Of a stretch of DNA of 64,000 nt, positions 12,801-26,348 are shown one piece after another (positions within the stretch are counted from its first letter, which is position 1; every line of letters begins with the position of its first letter). This DNA is from Liolophura sinensis. Taxonomy: Eukaryota > Mollusca > Polyplacophora > Chitonida > Chitonidae. The DNA lies in contig NC_088301.1 of the NCBI RefSeq assembly GCF_032854445.1, forward strand, positions 34,151,187 through 34,215,186. The letters run 5' to 3'. The notes under the pieces were generated by a model. It ran no database searches and was not told the origin of the DNA. It was given only the letters and a program-made list of their open reading frames with translations. A program made the translations under genes and the position numbers.

Positions 12801-14326
12801 TATGTTGACTTATTGAATTATGTATGGAATTATTTATTTATTGATGCTGAACAGCACTCAGACACGTTGAAGTTAAGAAAAAGAAAACACCAAAGGTATA
12901 TATACGGGAACCCTGTTTTGCCTTGTATCCATGCATGTGCACAGATTACGATTGACGTGACATCGTGAATACGACTTCTCCAACATCTCATGGTCTCGTA
13001 AGAATTGCAGGTTAAAAGTAGATTTATAAAGTTAGCGAGCACATCAGAAAAGGATGGCTGTGGCAATTTTGGGTCTGTTTTCATCCGTCTTCCGAAACAG
13101 CTGAAAGGTTATATTGTTTCTTGCCTTTTCTTTTATTTGAACATGCCAAATGACACTTGATGTTCAAAAACTACACCTACATTTTGTGATCATAAAAAGT
13201 CTACTGATGGTATTAACCAACACAAAAGGCTAAATAAATCCAATATAATAAAAGACTTACAGTATGGAGAGTAAATCAAGAACAGCAATGATAGTGTGAT
13301 AGCTGACAAATGGTCCACACGTAACGGGCGAAATACAACCTCTTGTTAGTCTACCTCAGTTATGGCTTTATCCTAACTGTTCATGTAAATTTAAATGGTA
13401 GCAAATTACAAGTCCCCTATAGCATCATGGGTTATGACAGATTAGATAAAAAAAAATACAGTGATGTTAATCGCAGTTTGTTTGACGTCACTGATCTAGA
13501 CTTACTATTCTGCGTTTTATTCATTTTTAACCGAAATTTCTTGCCGAAATGCTAGGAAGACTCACTATCTGTTTTTTTTTTTTTTTGTTTTTTTTTTTTT
13601 ATTGTAGGTATATATGTGAATGATTGTATAAACTGTTTTTCAGGTCGACATCTTGTCCTCCACAGCGGTGCATTTCATTCTTACACTTCGCTGTTGTGGC
13701 TATTCCCAGACGAGGACTTAGGAATATTTGTCAGCACAAATGGCATAGCTGAGCATGACGACCCAAAACTAACCACAATGATGTACGCCTCCGATTTATT
13801 GCTGGGCGAAACCCCATGGCTCAACTCCACCACAGCTTGTTCATTTCCGGAACCATGGAAAGTAAAATCGTCTAAAAATTCCACCGAGTTCAGCAGACAG
13901 GAAGTTCATTCCGAGCGCCACCTGACGGAATATGTTGGAGTTTACGGAAACAGGTTCGTAGGTGATATGAACGTTTTCATCAACAGAACGGCAAATGACA
14001 CCTTACAGTTGAACTTAGGATATAATATTCAGACATTTCTTTATGCTACTTCTGAAAAAGATGTTTTCAGGTGGAAATTTATTGGGAATTTATGGTTTTT
14101 GAGCAAAATATTCCCGGAATTCCATGCAGGTAACATCCAGTTTAAAGAGAACAACAATGGACAGATCTACAGCCTGGTGTCTTCGGCCGCTGGAAAGGAA
14201 TTTGTCTTTCGAAAAGATGTGCGATTTGCTGATACAGCATCTACCGGTGAAAGCACATATGAAATGACCGACAAAAAGTTTACTTTGGCTTTGCTAACAT
14301 TGTTTGTCATATTTTCCTGCCAGTGA
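9859..14326 (+). CDS. Secreted serine beta-lactamase-like protein (class C / penicillin-binding fold)
   Basis: Five exons, all with GT-AG borders: 9859-10166, 10836-11015, 11529-11801, 12516-12754 and 13644-14326. They total 1,683 nt, giving 560 residues and a stop. The start is the ATG at 9859. Residues 1-20 form a signal peptide (basic, then VFLFSALAICAG). The three catalytic signatures of serine beta-lactamases and DD-peptidases are present: SVTK (Ser83, Lys86), YNN (Tyr179, Asn181) and HSG (340-342, the KTG equivalent). A C-terminal domain (about 390-520) matches the extension often seen in this family, and a hydrophobic tail (about 544-560) suggests a GPI anchor or a short membrane segment. 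Several N-x-S/T sites fit an extracellular protein. Animal relatives act as peptidases or esterases or have no known substrate; antibiotic hydrolysis should not be assumed. Family confidence is high; substrate unknown. Confidence 0.93.
10167..10835 (+). other. Intron 1 of the beta-lactamase-like gene
   Basis: Starts with GTAAGT, ends with GGCAG, phase 2. It contains a 137-codon open frame (10246-10659) that is AT-rich, resembles no protein and lacks splice context, so it is not a gene. Confidence 0.8.
11802..12515 (+). other. Intron 3 of the beta-lactamase-like gene
   Basis: Starts with GTGAGA and ends with AATTTAG, phase 2. No repeat of a family listed here and no embedded gene was seen. 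Confidence 0.8.
12983..13035. repeat. Short repeat shared with 1757-1800
   Basis: CTCGTAAGAATTGCAGGTTA and the following AAAGTAGATTTATAAAG closely match the interior of the inverted-repeat element at 1082-1888. It lies inside intron 4 of the beta-lactamase-like gene. A CTGTTTTGCCTT block is also shared about 70 bp upstream, so the repeat may be longer and eroded. Confidence 0.4.
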
Positions 14327-17060
14327 TAGTATACTTTGTTCACTATATAAGCAGTCATAACTTAGCCACCTTCTTTAGCCATCGCCTAAATTACAAGGTG
14401 TTTTATGTATATAAATACATGTCCATTGCCGTAAAGGCTAAAACATGGTGTATGATTTGGATGTCAGAATTATCGCTTCTAGTCACACCCACTTCAGCCA
14501 TACCATGTTTCAGAATAGTTTCTCAGTTCACAGTTGTACCTGAACCTCGACCACCTCATCTGATGTTGAATTCAAGTTGTGGTAATAGTATGTGTTGATT
14601 GCTTGCTGATATCTTGCTGTGTTCAGGAAATGTGTTTCACTTCTGCTTTCATGTGAAACGTGGTGAGTGTCACTGACTCAAAACGTATTTGTTTCCATAT
14701 AAGCCAACATGACCAGTAGGCTAATTAACCAAGAGCACACGTATTAATACAGAGCATATATACGTTGATCTAAACTGTATATTTAAGGTTACATGTTCTT
14801 TGTCGCGTTTTAGAAGAATACGCCCAATACTGGCATACCACCGACCTTTGACAACTTACTGACGAGTTTTCGGGCTTGCAACATAGACATGTGCGTTATA
14901 CAGATATGGTCTTCGACAAACATAAGACAGCGTAAATGTATAGGCACACAAGCGCCACAATCACTCACACGACGAAGGTCGCCATCCCCAGTTACATGCA
15001 CGGCAGTCATATGTTTAGACCGTAGAATTCTCATCAGGTCAGAGCTAGGAAAGACTCTTTTTTGCTGTTACACTGCAGACATTTTCCTCGCTAATAACAG
15101 TGTTGTCGGTCTTGGGCTAGAATACAGATTTGTCCGTCGGTTGCCAGGCACGACAGCCCGCGTTTCTCAGCTTACCGTGAGCAACAGCTGAGTCCTGAAC
15201 ACTACCCAGCGACAGAGCCAACCCATGCATGCCGAACTCTGACGGTCAAAGGGAGTTCATCCATGCAACCTTCTGTGTGTAGCCAAATGCCTGATTTAAT
15301 CGATCGAACAGACCGGTATATGTCTAACAACGGCCTACGACTAGTATTTGAGCCGGCATCACTGTCTGTCAAAAGAGCCTGTTCTGTTTGTCAGTGTCAT
15401 ATGAATGACCTGCCATCTGAACACTTATAAAAATCATAAGGACTATACTGCATCATATTCTACATCGTAGTGCTATGATATCTTAGCTATAGGAGTAAAG
15501 CCTTTTTCTCTTCCGCTGTACTGTCATACCTATAGGACGAGGTGTAGCTTATGCATAAATAGGGAGAGTGCACGCATGCACCAGGGGGGAGACATCCGCG
15601 TGGTATGAAACAGCTCATGGTGTGAGTATTTTCTCCTGTGGATCCCCAACCCAACAAAAAGACAAATCTTAACATGATGTCATTTGACTACAATAGCTGC
15701 CATTGAAAACAGTGATGCACGACATACAACGTTAGACCGTAGCCTGTTACATTGTGCACATGCAGTTTCAATACTATGTACATGTATGTACCCTGGTCTT
15801 GTTTTTATTTCTTTGCTGTTTTACGCCATATTCAAGATCATGACCTTACAGGATATACTCATGCAGCTATAGAAACTGGCATGATGTAATTCATGGTAAT
15901 GAAATCAATATGAGATCAATAAAAATCAGTTTAAATATATATTAGACCGCTTATCTATCCATTAAACCAAACGAATTGGAGATGTAAGATGAAATGACAT
16001 TCTTGCAACGAAATTATTGAATGAATGAAAGAAAAACTGCCCCACTTCGTGGAAGTCTGGTTGATTCACCTAACATCAATTGGACACTCCCAATAAACTG
16101 TATGAGGTGTTTAACAGTTTACAAAACTTTTATTTGTCATCTCCAGTTATAGAATATATACGTTAGTCTGGAGTCATACGTCATACCAATATCCGGGTCT
16201 TCAACGCTCCATGACTCCTCACACGTAAACTGATGACAGGTGCAATGGACCCGCGCAATGAAAATTGTCATATCAAAAGCACTCAGACTGCAGAGCACAA
16301 CAACATCACAGTTGGGAGGTAACATTTTTTTATTATAGGTGTTTCATGCGCGAGAGCACACGTAATCAAGTACCTGGAGAATGCATTGATGTATAAGCGA
16401 TGAGTGCAGAAGTTCATTTATACACCTGTACCTTCCAACGATCTATAAAGGGTCTTGTTGTATTTAATAACATCTACACGGCTAATTTACAACAAAATTT
16501 ATTACAAATACAAAATCTTGTTTAAATAAAGAAAATTTATATTCTTGAAAAATGAGACTGGTTTGGTGTTTAAATCAAAACTGATATTAACTTTCAATGA
16601 TGTATGTCAGTAAGAATTTATATCCATGGGTGAGCGATGGACACAAGGCCAATCAGTTTTAAAACATCAAGCTCAAACAACCACGACATCAAATAAAAAA
16701 ATAAGATTGCTTTTGGTCGACATTCAGTATCAATTGCCTTTATCAGCAGTGTGAACGCCTATGTATGTATAAAAATAGCCATACACAAAAGGACTGTCAT
16801 AAACCCAAGAGGGTGAGTTAAAAAACGTGACAACTTTCCCAAATATGTGTATAACTACATTGTATGATATATACCTTTTCAATTCACTCATAAATGTTTA
16901 ATACATTTCATATACACTTATACCTTTAATTCTCACACAATTCCCTTGTCACTTATTTTTCATCCTGCATGAAATGGCCTATATAAAATATTAGAATTGA
17001 GAAGCAACACGTGAACTCAAGCGCATGCATGTGTTTTGGGGTTTCTGTCCGAGAGAAGTA

Positions 17061-17096
17061 GGAAAATGGGGAATGTCGCAGATCCGCTGAGTAGTC
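17061..17096 (+). repeat. GGGAATGTCGC family, single unit core
   Basis: Contains GGAAAATGGGGAATGTCGCA followed by GATCCGCTGAGTAGTC. This is the leftmost copy of the family whose tandem array lies at 26349-26880. Confidence 0.6.
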
Positions 17097-19025
17097 GGAG
17101 GCATTCTCCTCTTTCAGACGTTTATGTGACATCAAAATATCGGTGTGCAGTCGAATGGAAGTGTCAGAACTTGTATATTGAATTCTCGGAAACTGAAGAA
17201 TGGCGCAGATTTGCTCACACGCCTACAAGGTGAAATTACCCACTATACATGCAGGCCTGGAATTTGTCTTTGCAGCTTATCTACATAAAAAACATATATA
17301 TGCTCTTGTCCTTCAGGAAATACATATAGCTGCAATTTTACCTAAAAAATAGTGTTGTTAAATAATATCTCTTCCATCAACTACATATTTGTTGGCATTT
17401 TCTGGTTAGCCTTCATAAAGTTATATACATATATATTGTGAAAAGTCACTATATACTATATAGCCTACTATATACTATACACTACGTATTAAAACTATAC
17501 CCTGTAGAAACATATCCGGGCCCCTCTACAGATTTTTACATTATAACAAAGAAAAAGCTGTACAGGCCTATCTTTCTCGTTCATTGCATGGTAACCCGTT
17601 TAAATCATATTTGGATTATCCTAATTTTCCGCATTTGTTTTCCAGGACATTTTGTATTGTTCCATACATGCTGAGATAGCACACAAGTTATAAGTGAACA
17701 ATTCCTGCTTCAAGGGTGCTACCTTCGTAAATCACCCTGGGAAAAGTTTTCTCTACGATGTATAGATATACACTCCTGGGGAGCTGGGATGTGTAATCCT
17801 ATTGTTACTTTGGTGGTTTTGTACGCCCTAAGGTTTAGAAAGGCCTGCACAGTACATAGCTCACAATGTAAATCTGAAAGTGTAAATTCATGCAGATTCA
17901 TTCTTATATAGAGAACTTACAGACGTAGCCTATATACTCATGTGCCCAGCTATAGCACAACACTTTGTTCTGGGTGACTGCACATGAGACCGGGTGGGCC
18001 TTTATATGGTGTCCTTAAGTAGGCTGTATGTGTTACTCGCAAACGGCAAAGTAAACGTAGCTTTCCCAAAATACGACCACGGTCAAAGGGAAGCAACTCA
18101 TGCATAGAGTTCACAGCGTGCGTACATATATAATTATCTTAATTCTTCAAGCTTTTCAACCACCACTGCGACCAATACTTTGAAAAAACTATAAGGTGTG
18201 GGGAAATACTTTGTACAGATTTATGAAGCTTGTATCTTTAGTCACACAAACAAATCATTTTGGTGTCATTTTTTATAATGATAATTGTGTGAATAAATTT
18301 CAATGGAAAAAACGCTTTAGGGGTCGAAAGCGTTGCAGATTTACAGTATGATTATTACAGGAAAATCAACGCCAAATTTTTCTCGTCTCTCAACCACTGT
18401 TTATCCTCCACAACACAGATATATGCAATACGTTTTAACACACTACACAACCTTGATGTAAATTACGCTCATCATCCAGGAATTCCATTCAGCTATAATG
18501 CTGACTCACATTTGTCTATACGAACCTTCAAACAAGCTTTAATAATTCGAAGTTTCACTGGTGAGCATGTTTTATTTGCAGGGCTAAATATTCATATTCT
18601 CCATACTTTGTAAATACATGTATAATTTTTTAAAAATATAATTAATGGATTCTTAACATTTCTTATTAAAAACAAAATAATATTATTTAACAAATTCTTT
18701 TTTACTTCTTTTTATTGGCTATCTTGACCACGTACGTTTTCAAACTGGTGCTTCGTGCTCGTCTGTAGCAATGTTATGAAGTCAATCATTCAATGATTTT
18801 CCATTACAGAAACAAAATGGCAAAAGGATTAAACATTTATCCCTGGGGTGGGGGTGTGGGGGGGGGCTCACAACACAAGAGTTATCTCCCATTGACCGTG
18901 TACACATGTACACCATGCAGCCGCATGAGCGGTTATTATGGATTAGGAAGAAATAGAGATAATTGGTTATTTTATATACTTGCTGACCATACAAAATTGA
19001 GTGAAAGACAATTCGTGTATATGGG

Positions 19026-19245
19026 GCATTCGTGGCCTAGTGGGCACCGTGCTACGGCGCAGCGTATAATGACCCAGAAAACTCTCACCGATACGATAGG
19101 TGTGAGTTCAAATCCAGCTTATGCTGGCTTACTTTCCGATCGCGCAAGTACATGTGGGTAGGTCTATCGGCAACCTGTAGGTTTCTTCCGGATCTGCCAG
19201 GATTCCTCCACCCATAATGCCGGACGCCGTTGTACATATTGAAAT
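19026..19245 (+). repeat. tRNA-derived SINE, sense copy
   Basis: Sense-strand copy of the main SINE. It has an A-box-like TGGCCTAGTGGGCA, a B-box-like GAGTTCAAATCC, and a body ending near GAAATATTCCGCAG. The 3' tail has decayed. Confidence 0.75.
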
Positions 19246-19287
19246 ATTCCGCAGTTAGGGACGCATTGGGCGCATCTCGCCAGTACT

Positions 19288-19331
19288 GGATTATCGGAAA
19301 ACAGGGAGTGTCGCAGATATGGTGACCAGTC
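19288..19331 (+). repeat. GGGAATGTCGC family, single unit core
   Basis: ATCGGAAAACAGGGAGTGTCG, followed by CAGATATGGTGACCAGTC, matches the family core. Confidence 0.5.
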
Positions 19332-22300
19332 GTACCTGTTCACAGCTTTTAGACAACTAGCCTCCACCGGGCTTATAGGCAAATGGTGGTACAGTTCTGA
19401 GGTTTGAATTAAGAATGAAGACTGTATATAAATAGCATGATGATATTTGGGTATTATTGTGTTTTTGTAATAGCTATAATTTAGATTTTTGGGCCTTCGC
19501 AGGCACTCTTAAAAAAGAACATAATTAAAAGAAACATGCATAATGATATTATGATACATACACTTTCATTTAAGTCTATTTCTTTGTCTCTGACAGTGAT
19601 TGGATGGTTAAAAAGTTGGGAATATCGCAGCTCTGAACATGCATTATCACTGTTCATTTTTTACTTTTTATTTTTACTTTGAATATAATCATATTCTTAT
19701 AAGAAATCTGAACCCAGATTAATAAAATGGTTACTGCCTGCAATATTGTGTTTTTGAATACTTCTTTTTGGGCCTTCTCAACAATAAACCAACTCAACAA
19801 AAACAGACGTGATGGTATATAAATATATATGTGACGTGCAGTGTATGAAAGGTGCGTTACTAGAGGAATCTGCACCTAGTGAAATGAAAATAAAATATAT
19901 GGATATATAAATAGGCATTTTCCATATATATACTGAGCACAAGGCAACAAAGTCACATCCTTTTCATTCTACCTATACACATGCTCAAACCAGGTATTCT
20001 TTAACAATTTGCCGTTTTTCATATGTGAATAGCTTTTTTGGAAGAATGTGGCATACACATTATATGTTCTAGGCAAAGGTTAATTAAACCATCACCTACT
20101 GTCGATGTGTTGCTAAACCCTAGTCATTTATTCCCTTCACCTTTGTACAGTTTTTCATAATCCAGCTATATATAATATGAGCTGACACTGAGCGATGTAG
20201 GAGTATGTAGGCCTATATTAAATTCGATCGATCGATATAGCTCATGGAGTCGTCAGCGCATCCTGCATGGCTTACACTTATTGCTGGTACAACACCATTG
20301 ACCTAGAGTTCGAAACCAATTTCCGCTGTTCCAGTCAAGATTTTTACTTATGACTGAAAAGGGGCCATAATGACTTCAGTTATTTCAGCCAGACGCCATC
20401 ATACAAGTTCTTCAGTATATATGACCTATGTACCAATCTGAGTCAGAATAAAACTCGATACAGTCTTAGTCTGTATGAATACCAACATACCGATATCTGA
20501 TTGTTTCAATCCGAGATACATATATCACACATGCACATTCGTATAGTTTTCAGTTAGTCATGGAATTTCTTGTATTATAAAATATTTATGTTTGAATTGT
20601 TCTGTAAATTGGTCTATATCGGTACATGGTATGTAAGTATGAATGTAGCCGATCTTGGGTAACAGTTCGGCTTATGTATGGTCAAAAAATATCACGATAT
20701 ACATGTAATAGGTACAGTGTAGTTTTAATTTACTTGTACATTAAAATATTCCGGACAGCTGTTATGTGTTCAGGGAATGTGCTTAGCGGATAACATAAAA
20801 ATCAAATGACCAGTGTGTGGTCAGCGGACTCTTCCTTGAACTCATCTGACATTGGGTACTGTAACGGAACAAGCCTTAGCTGATGCCCATCCTATAGAGA
20901 AAATAATATGTTAGACTGATATGATGGTCAAGAAAGGGTTATATTGGTATGTCAATTTTAATAGCCCACTATAAATTCGTGTTAGATTTAAGTTAGATTG
21001 GCTGAAGATAAATACCAAATTGGTCATATATATGACCTACATGAAAATCAGATTCAGTAGCGATTTTGCCTGCATAAACTTTTTTTTTAAGTTGAGTGTC
21101 TGAAACACTGTAATACCGGGGATGGGAGAAAGACCGACAGTTTGGGTCCTCAGCATGAGATCATCTGGCCGGATACTCATCTGGGGCAACGTCGTGTTTG
21201 TTTCTGGATTTATAAAGTAGCCGATAAACAAAAATGTACAGTTAATTATAAAGTTGATTTAACAGGAACTGGAACCATATATTAGGTATTTGTATGAATT
21301 ATTTTTGCTTAACCTTGATTCCTTTTATTTTCTTTTCAGCTGAAAATAGTTACTGTAAGAGAGGTTTTCTGCACCAGAGGAATTTCTGTCAGTAGCAGTT
21401 TGTCACGTAATGTAAATATACATTACGAAAATGGGAATGTAAATAAACCAGTAGCTACTCCCTCGATTCCGAACGTTTGTGTTGTTTCTTCGGATAAGCA
21501 ATTATCTCTTGCCTCTGCTAGTTACATTTTTTTGGTTTGTATATCCGAGAGTGCACGATTTGGTATGAAATGATTTCTGATTGAGTTCAGCGGATTTATG
21601 CGTTTATCCCTGTTGTGTTACATTTACTTCAACAAAAGCACTGATTTAAAAGCTAAAAAGTCGCATGAACACACGCACACTTGCATCATTAACGTGAATA
21701 CACAAGCATGGCACTGATGATGTAGGCCTATATATGGTGTTCTACTTTTTTCTTTGCTTGTTTCTTCGTTCGTGGTATGCCGTTGACTATTTAAGTACCC
21801 AAAAATCGGGGAGGCGGTAAATTGGAGTCCTGGATGTGAAGCACTGTGTAACTATGCATGTGGGCAGTAGAACCTGTGCAAGCGCCAACAGTTTCACGCG
21901 TTTCACGGTCAAAGGGAGGTAACTCCTGGGATTTCTCTGTATGTATACATTGCTAAAGCACTCTGTTAGACTCGAAGCATTATATCCAATGACGGTCAAT
22001 CCGTACGGGGAATCCCCTTTGCACGATCACAACAGGCTTGTAGCTTAGGGCTTCTTTGAGAATAGAATAGCATACTCGTTCTCATAATACATGTATTGCA
22101 CGTAAATTTTCATCAAGAAAAAGACTCTAGAAAATTGGTGATTATTTGTCTCAAAATGAATTAATATATACTGCTGTTTACAGTGTCTCCGCCGGTACGT
22201 AAAAAATGGCGTCAATTCTTACCCGAATTTGAGTTCTATCCTACATACGCTTAAGAGCAACATCGATCGCATTCGATCGCGGCTCTTCGCATGCCCGCGA

Positions 22301-23058
22301 CCAGCGTAGCTTCCAAACGATGTATTTTATATCTGCTATAGCGTATAAAAGTACAGTCATAAAATGGCGACCCACTATCAGTTACAACTATTATGATCTA
22401 GGCCTACTATTCCCGTCACATGGTAGGGCAAAGTAATAGTTTTGCTACTTACCTATAGGCGTATAGTTGTCCGCGTGATAGAGCTGGTAAAAGCATTCGT
22501 GGAAATACGGCTTGGCCCTTATATCATATGTGGGATTTTCGGCTCGTTTATGTGAATCTCTTTAATGTGTTTGTAAAATTTGGGCAAGAAAAGCTGACTT
22601 GACTCAGTGTCTAGTCGAAACTATAAAACACAGTCATATTGTATAGAACTAAATGCATCCCCACTTGTGAAAGTCACGGCAGTGGTTATCTCCCATTGAC
22701 CATGCATGGCCTGAAGCTTTATGAATCACGTAGCCTGTAAACCTGTACTTCACTCCCACAGACAGTAACCGCACCCGTATAGGCCCACCCAGATTATTTA
22801 TTGCGGTCGTTATTGCTCATTACATTAACGGCTGTTTTTGAAACAGATTCTACTGTTTTTAGGAAGATAAAACGTACTTCATAAATATAAACATATATAC
22901 ATGACAACTGCGACGAGTGACCACAAGTAATATAACAAACCTGGAGAAAAAACAAAAAAAAACATGAAGTTGCATATATAACATCCTGCATAACGAACAA
23001 TCGCGGAATCAAGACCGATTAATCTCGACATTCGGAGTATGTCACAGTCGTTTCAGTT

Positions 23059-23130
23059 GCCGGATTGTGCGGAAAATGGGGAATGTCGCAGGTTTGCTGA
23101 TCAATTTCCCACATTCCCCAGTTTCCGACA
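23059..23130. repeat. GGGAATGTCGC family, inverted pair
   Basis: A plus-strand core (GGAAAATGGGGAATGTCGCA) is followed within about 30 bp by its reverse complement (CACATTCCCCAGTTTCCGAC). Together they form an imperfect palindrome that could fold into a hairpin. A similar pair occurs at 29885-29955 and a partial one at 25507-25573. Confidence 0.55.
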
Positions 23131-23659
23131 AGTACTGGCTACTCAGTGACATACGTCATACAGCTGAATGAGAGCGCATGCAGGCATGTGATAACGCATT
23201 TCATTTGTCCACAGCCCTAGATCTTATATGCTGAAATATAGTAGGGTAGTAAATATGCCTCTCAGTATTAGACCTCTTTATCGACATAATGCTGCATGCT
23301 GTAAAAAAAAAAAAGCTTTTAAAATTATTATCTTCGAGGCCTTTTGTGGTTTTATTATAGAAGCCATGCTATAGAACCCATTTTTACACATCATCAAAAG
23401 CAAAACACGTACATATGTTCTGGACCTAAATAACGTGTGACAGGCGGCAGACTTTACAATATGGACACTCCGAATTCTGAATAATTTTTCACTGGGTTTA
23501 TCTTTTCAACAGACATAATTATACAGCCTTATAATTACATGTTTGTAATTTTATTTGCATGGAACTGGTGCGTGGAGAGGTATAATTATAATAAGGGATC
23601 AACATCTGTAATCTGTATATATGTATATAAAACATGGCCAGTATTTGTACGTGGAAAGG

Positions 23660-23810
23660 TATGTCAGCAACGTGCGGGTGGTCGTGGGTTTCCTCCGGGC
23701 TATGCCCGGTATCCTCTCATAATGATGCTGGCCGTCGCCGTAGCCTATATGTAAGAGAAATATTCTTGAGTACCGGCACAGAGTAAAACACAAGTCAAAT
23801 AAATAAATAG
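23660..23810 (+). repeat. tRNA-derived SINE, 3' part, sense
   Basis: Contains GGTCGTGGGTTTCCTCCGGG and GAAATATTCTTGAGTACCGG, ending in CAAATAAATAAATA. The tRNA head is absent. Confidence 0.8.
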
Positions 23811-24384
23811 AGGTAAACAAGTATCTGATGGCGTTTCCACCTCCAGTTTTGAGGGCACTGGTTCAGAGGTCATAGAATTTTAAATAGAATTTATAACCTT
23901 GTTAACTGAGCTTTTCAGTCGACCTGTATGTACTCAAAAGATTCTGTAAAATCCCAGCGCCTATACATGTGCATGCATGCAATGCACGGGTTGTGGGTCA
24001 CGTCTTCGCTCCCGTACATTTGGTATAGTTATCTCCCTTTGACCATGTTGGCGAGCAGTTGAGCACAAGCAGTCTCAGGTGAACTCCTCTCACCCATATA
24101 CGAAGCTGTTTAAAACCGTTGCTAACATTTGGATTTAAACTTCAACCAGAAATTTTGAGCTAAGACGCCTACATGCAACTATATTATTTGCACCGAATCA
24201 CACAAACATGCTTGCCTAAAATGTAGCCTCCTCAGTGCTTAGGTTTAGAACACATGCACAAATAAAAGTACGTGTATTGTAAACTAATAAAAAAATATTC
24301 TGACACAAGACACTTGCTTTTTTATATTATAATTCCTGTTATGCAGCTCGCAGTGACGTCAGTACGGCGGATTTCACTTTTCAT

Positions 24385-24595
24385 AAAAATACACGCACAA
24401 AAAAATAAATAAATTTAAAAGAGAAACAAAACAAAAAAAACTAGCAAAAGCAGGGTCGAACTAATTTAATGGCCACAAAATGAAGACCCATGCACACACG
24501 TGCTCTGTAGACTGTTGAGCTCATAAAACCACAATGGATCTATGCGAAGAATAAAAAAAAAAAAACAGTCAGGGCTTCTCCAGCTGTCTAGGCTG
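24385..24595. repeat. ~200-bp dispersed duplication, copy A
   Basis: A-rich start, then AATTTAATGG, CACAAAATGAAG, CCCATGCACACA and TTATGCGAA-type blocks in the same order as 26020-26235 and the same orientation. By eye the copies are clearly diverged. Not coding. Confidence 0.5.
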
Positions 24596-25506
24596 CCAAA
24601 GCTGGGCGGCCCCTGGACCCTCCCAGTTTGTGCTGGTATATTCGTCCTATGTGCTTTCGAGGCGCCTGAGCTGTGGCTATTAGCCCTATATGATGTAGGC
24701 CTAGGTCTAATCTGTATATAGGCCTATATTATAAAATACTCCAAGAACAAGCACAAACGAACATATAGTCAATAATACACCATGTACAATAAAAGAAATG
24801 AACGGACTGGTACATTATTCAGTTTTGCATGTATATGTCTATGTTATAATTATATGTGTTTTTGTCGAGCGTAACTTTCTTTGTTCTCTGGCCATGCACG
24901 CCCCATAAGCAGACTAGACTATATACCTGTACCACCTGCACTGATTTCTTTAGCCCTAAAGGGGATTATACGTTTCTGACAGGTGAATGAAGGGATATGT
25001 AAGTGTCAGTCTAACACCAACTATTGTTCATCAATTAGCATTATAGGCATAAACTCCTACCCCTATAAATAGTCGCACGCCACCCACACACCATGCAGGG
25101 ACACGCATACACGTGTTGTTAACAGTATATATGCATGTAATCCGTTGATTTGTGGGAAAATAGTTTATGCACAAGTGATTTCTTTTTACGTTTCAAGAGA
25201 AAATTTATGCAGTGCAACTGGTATTATACTCTATATAGTAAAAGTCTTATGCATTTTTTATTATTTACTTTTTTCTTTCTTTCTTTCTATGGTATCCATT
25301 TAGTAGATTGGCACACGATTCCCGCACACCTTTTACACATATACAAAACAATTAAGTTTAGAGAACAATGCAAAATGCTGTTTGGCTTCAACAATAAAGG
25401 GGCTAAATTATGAAGTGCGAACGCTGACAGATGGCAACGATGACTTCCGACTGTATATGACAGCATAGAAGATCGAGATCAATATGTCCACTGATCCATC
25501 CTGACC

Positions 25507-25573
25507 GGTGGATTGTCGGAAAACGGGGACAGCCGCGAATGTGCTGACTACTAATACATGTTCCCCACATTCA
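25507..25573. repeat. GGGAATGTCGC family, partial inverted pair
   Basis: TTGTCGGAAAACGGGGACAG is followed by TTCCCCACATTC on the same strand, a weakened form of the arrangement at 23059-23130. Confidence 0.45.
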
Positions 25574-26019
25574 GAGAATAATTACAAGGAAACGATAGGC
25601 TTTGTTTCGATAGATCATTATAAAAATACCATATGCGGTGATTGTTTTGTTTGTTGTTTTTTTTGTGTGTGTGTGGGGGTTTTTTTTTTGTTTTGTTTTT
25701 GTTTTTTTGTCAGCTTAACTTTCAGATTTTTTTATACTGAGATGATCGGTATATCTCTTATCTGGACAACACCATACAAGCATGTATATCAGTGGCTCAA
25801 AATATAGGAGTTACTTCCCTGTAACCATGTGTCGGTTTGGTCAGCCGAGACCTGTTTGTATGCCGACGCGTGTACTTCCCTAGACTGTATGCCTGCATTT
25901 CAACATCGGAAGGCACATGTAGGCATATGTAGGCGTAGGCCTGTCTTACTAATCACGTACATATGGCACACCACGAATGCCAATTCAGTACATTTTGGGC
26001 CAAAAAAAAAAAAGAAAAA

Positions 26020-26235
26020 AACAACACACACACGCAAAAAAGGAAAAACAAAATTAAATAAATTGAATGAAAAGTACAGTGGAACCAATTTAATGGTGAC
26101 CAACAAAATGAAGGCCCATGCACACACATGGGCATTGTTGACCGTTAAGCACATAAAACTACAATGGGTTTATGCGAAAAACAAAAAAAAAAGCAACCGT
26201 AAAACGATTTCCTGATGTCTCCAGCCGTCTAGCAT
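26020..26235. repeat. ~200-bp dispersed duplication, copy B
   Basis: Second copy of 24385-24595. Open frames through it, on both strands, are low-complexity artefacts of A-rich tracts. Confidence 0.5.
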
Positions 26236-26348
26236 CCCAAGGCTTAATTCCGGAAACTAGGTGGACCCTGTAACCTCGCCTTTAATGCGGGAATAGTCTA
26301 CCGATGTCAGTACCACTTTCAAATTGCTTCCAACGCATCTGGTATGGT

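Noticed and set aside
19026-19110. Functional tRNA gene
   Set aside because: A- and B-box-like motifs belong to the SINE head; the acceptor stem does not pair and the body follows directly.
25829-26215. 128-codon ORF and its antisense partners
   Set aside because: Poly-Lys and poly-Phe runs come from A/T tracts in a duplicated non-coding repeat.
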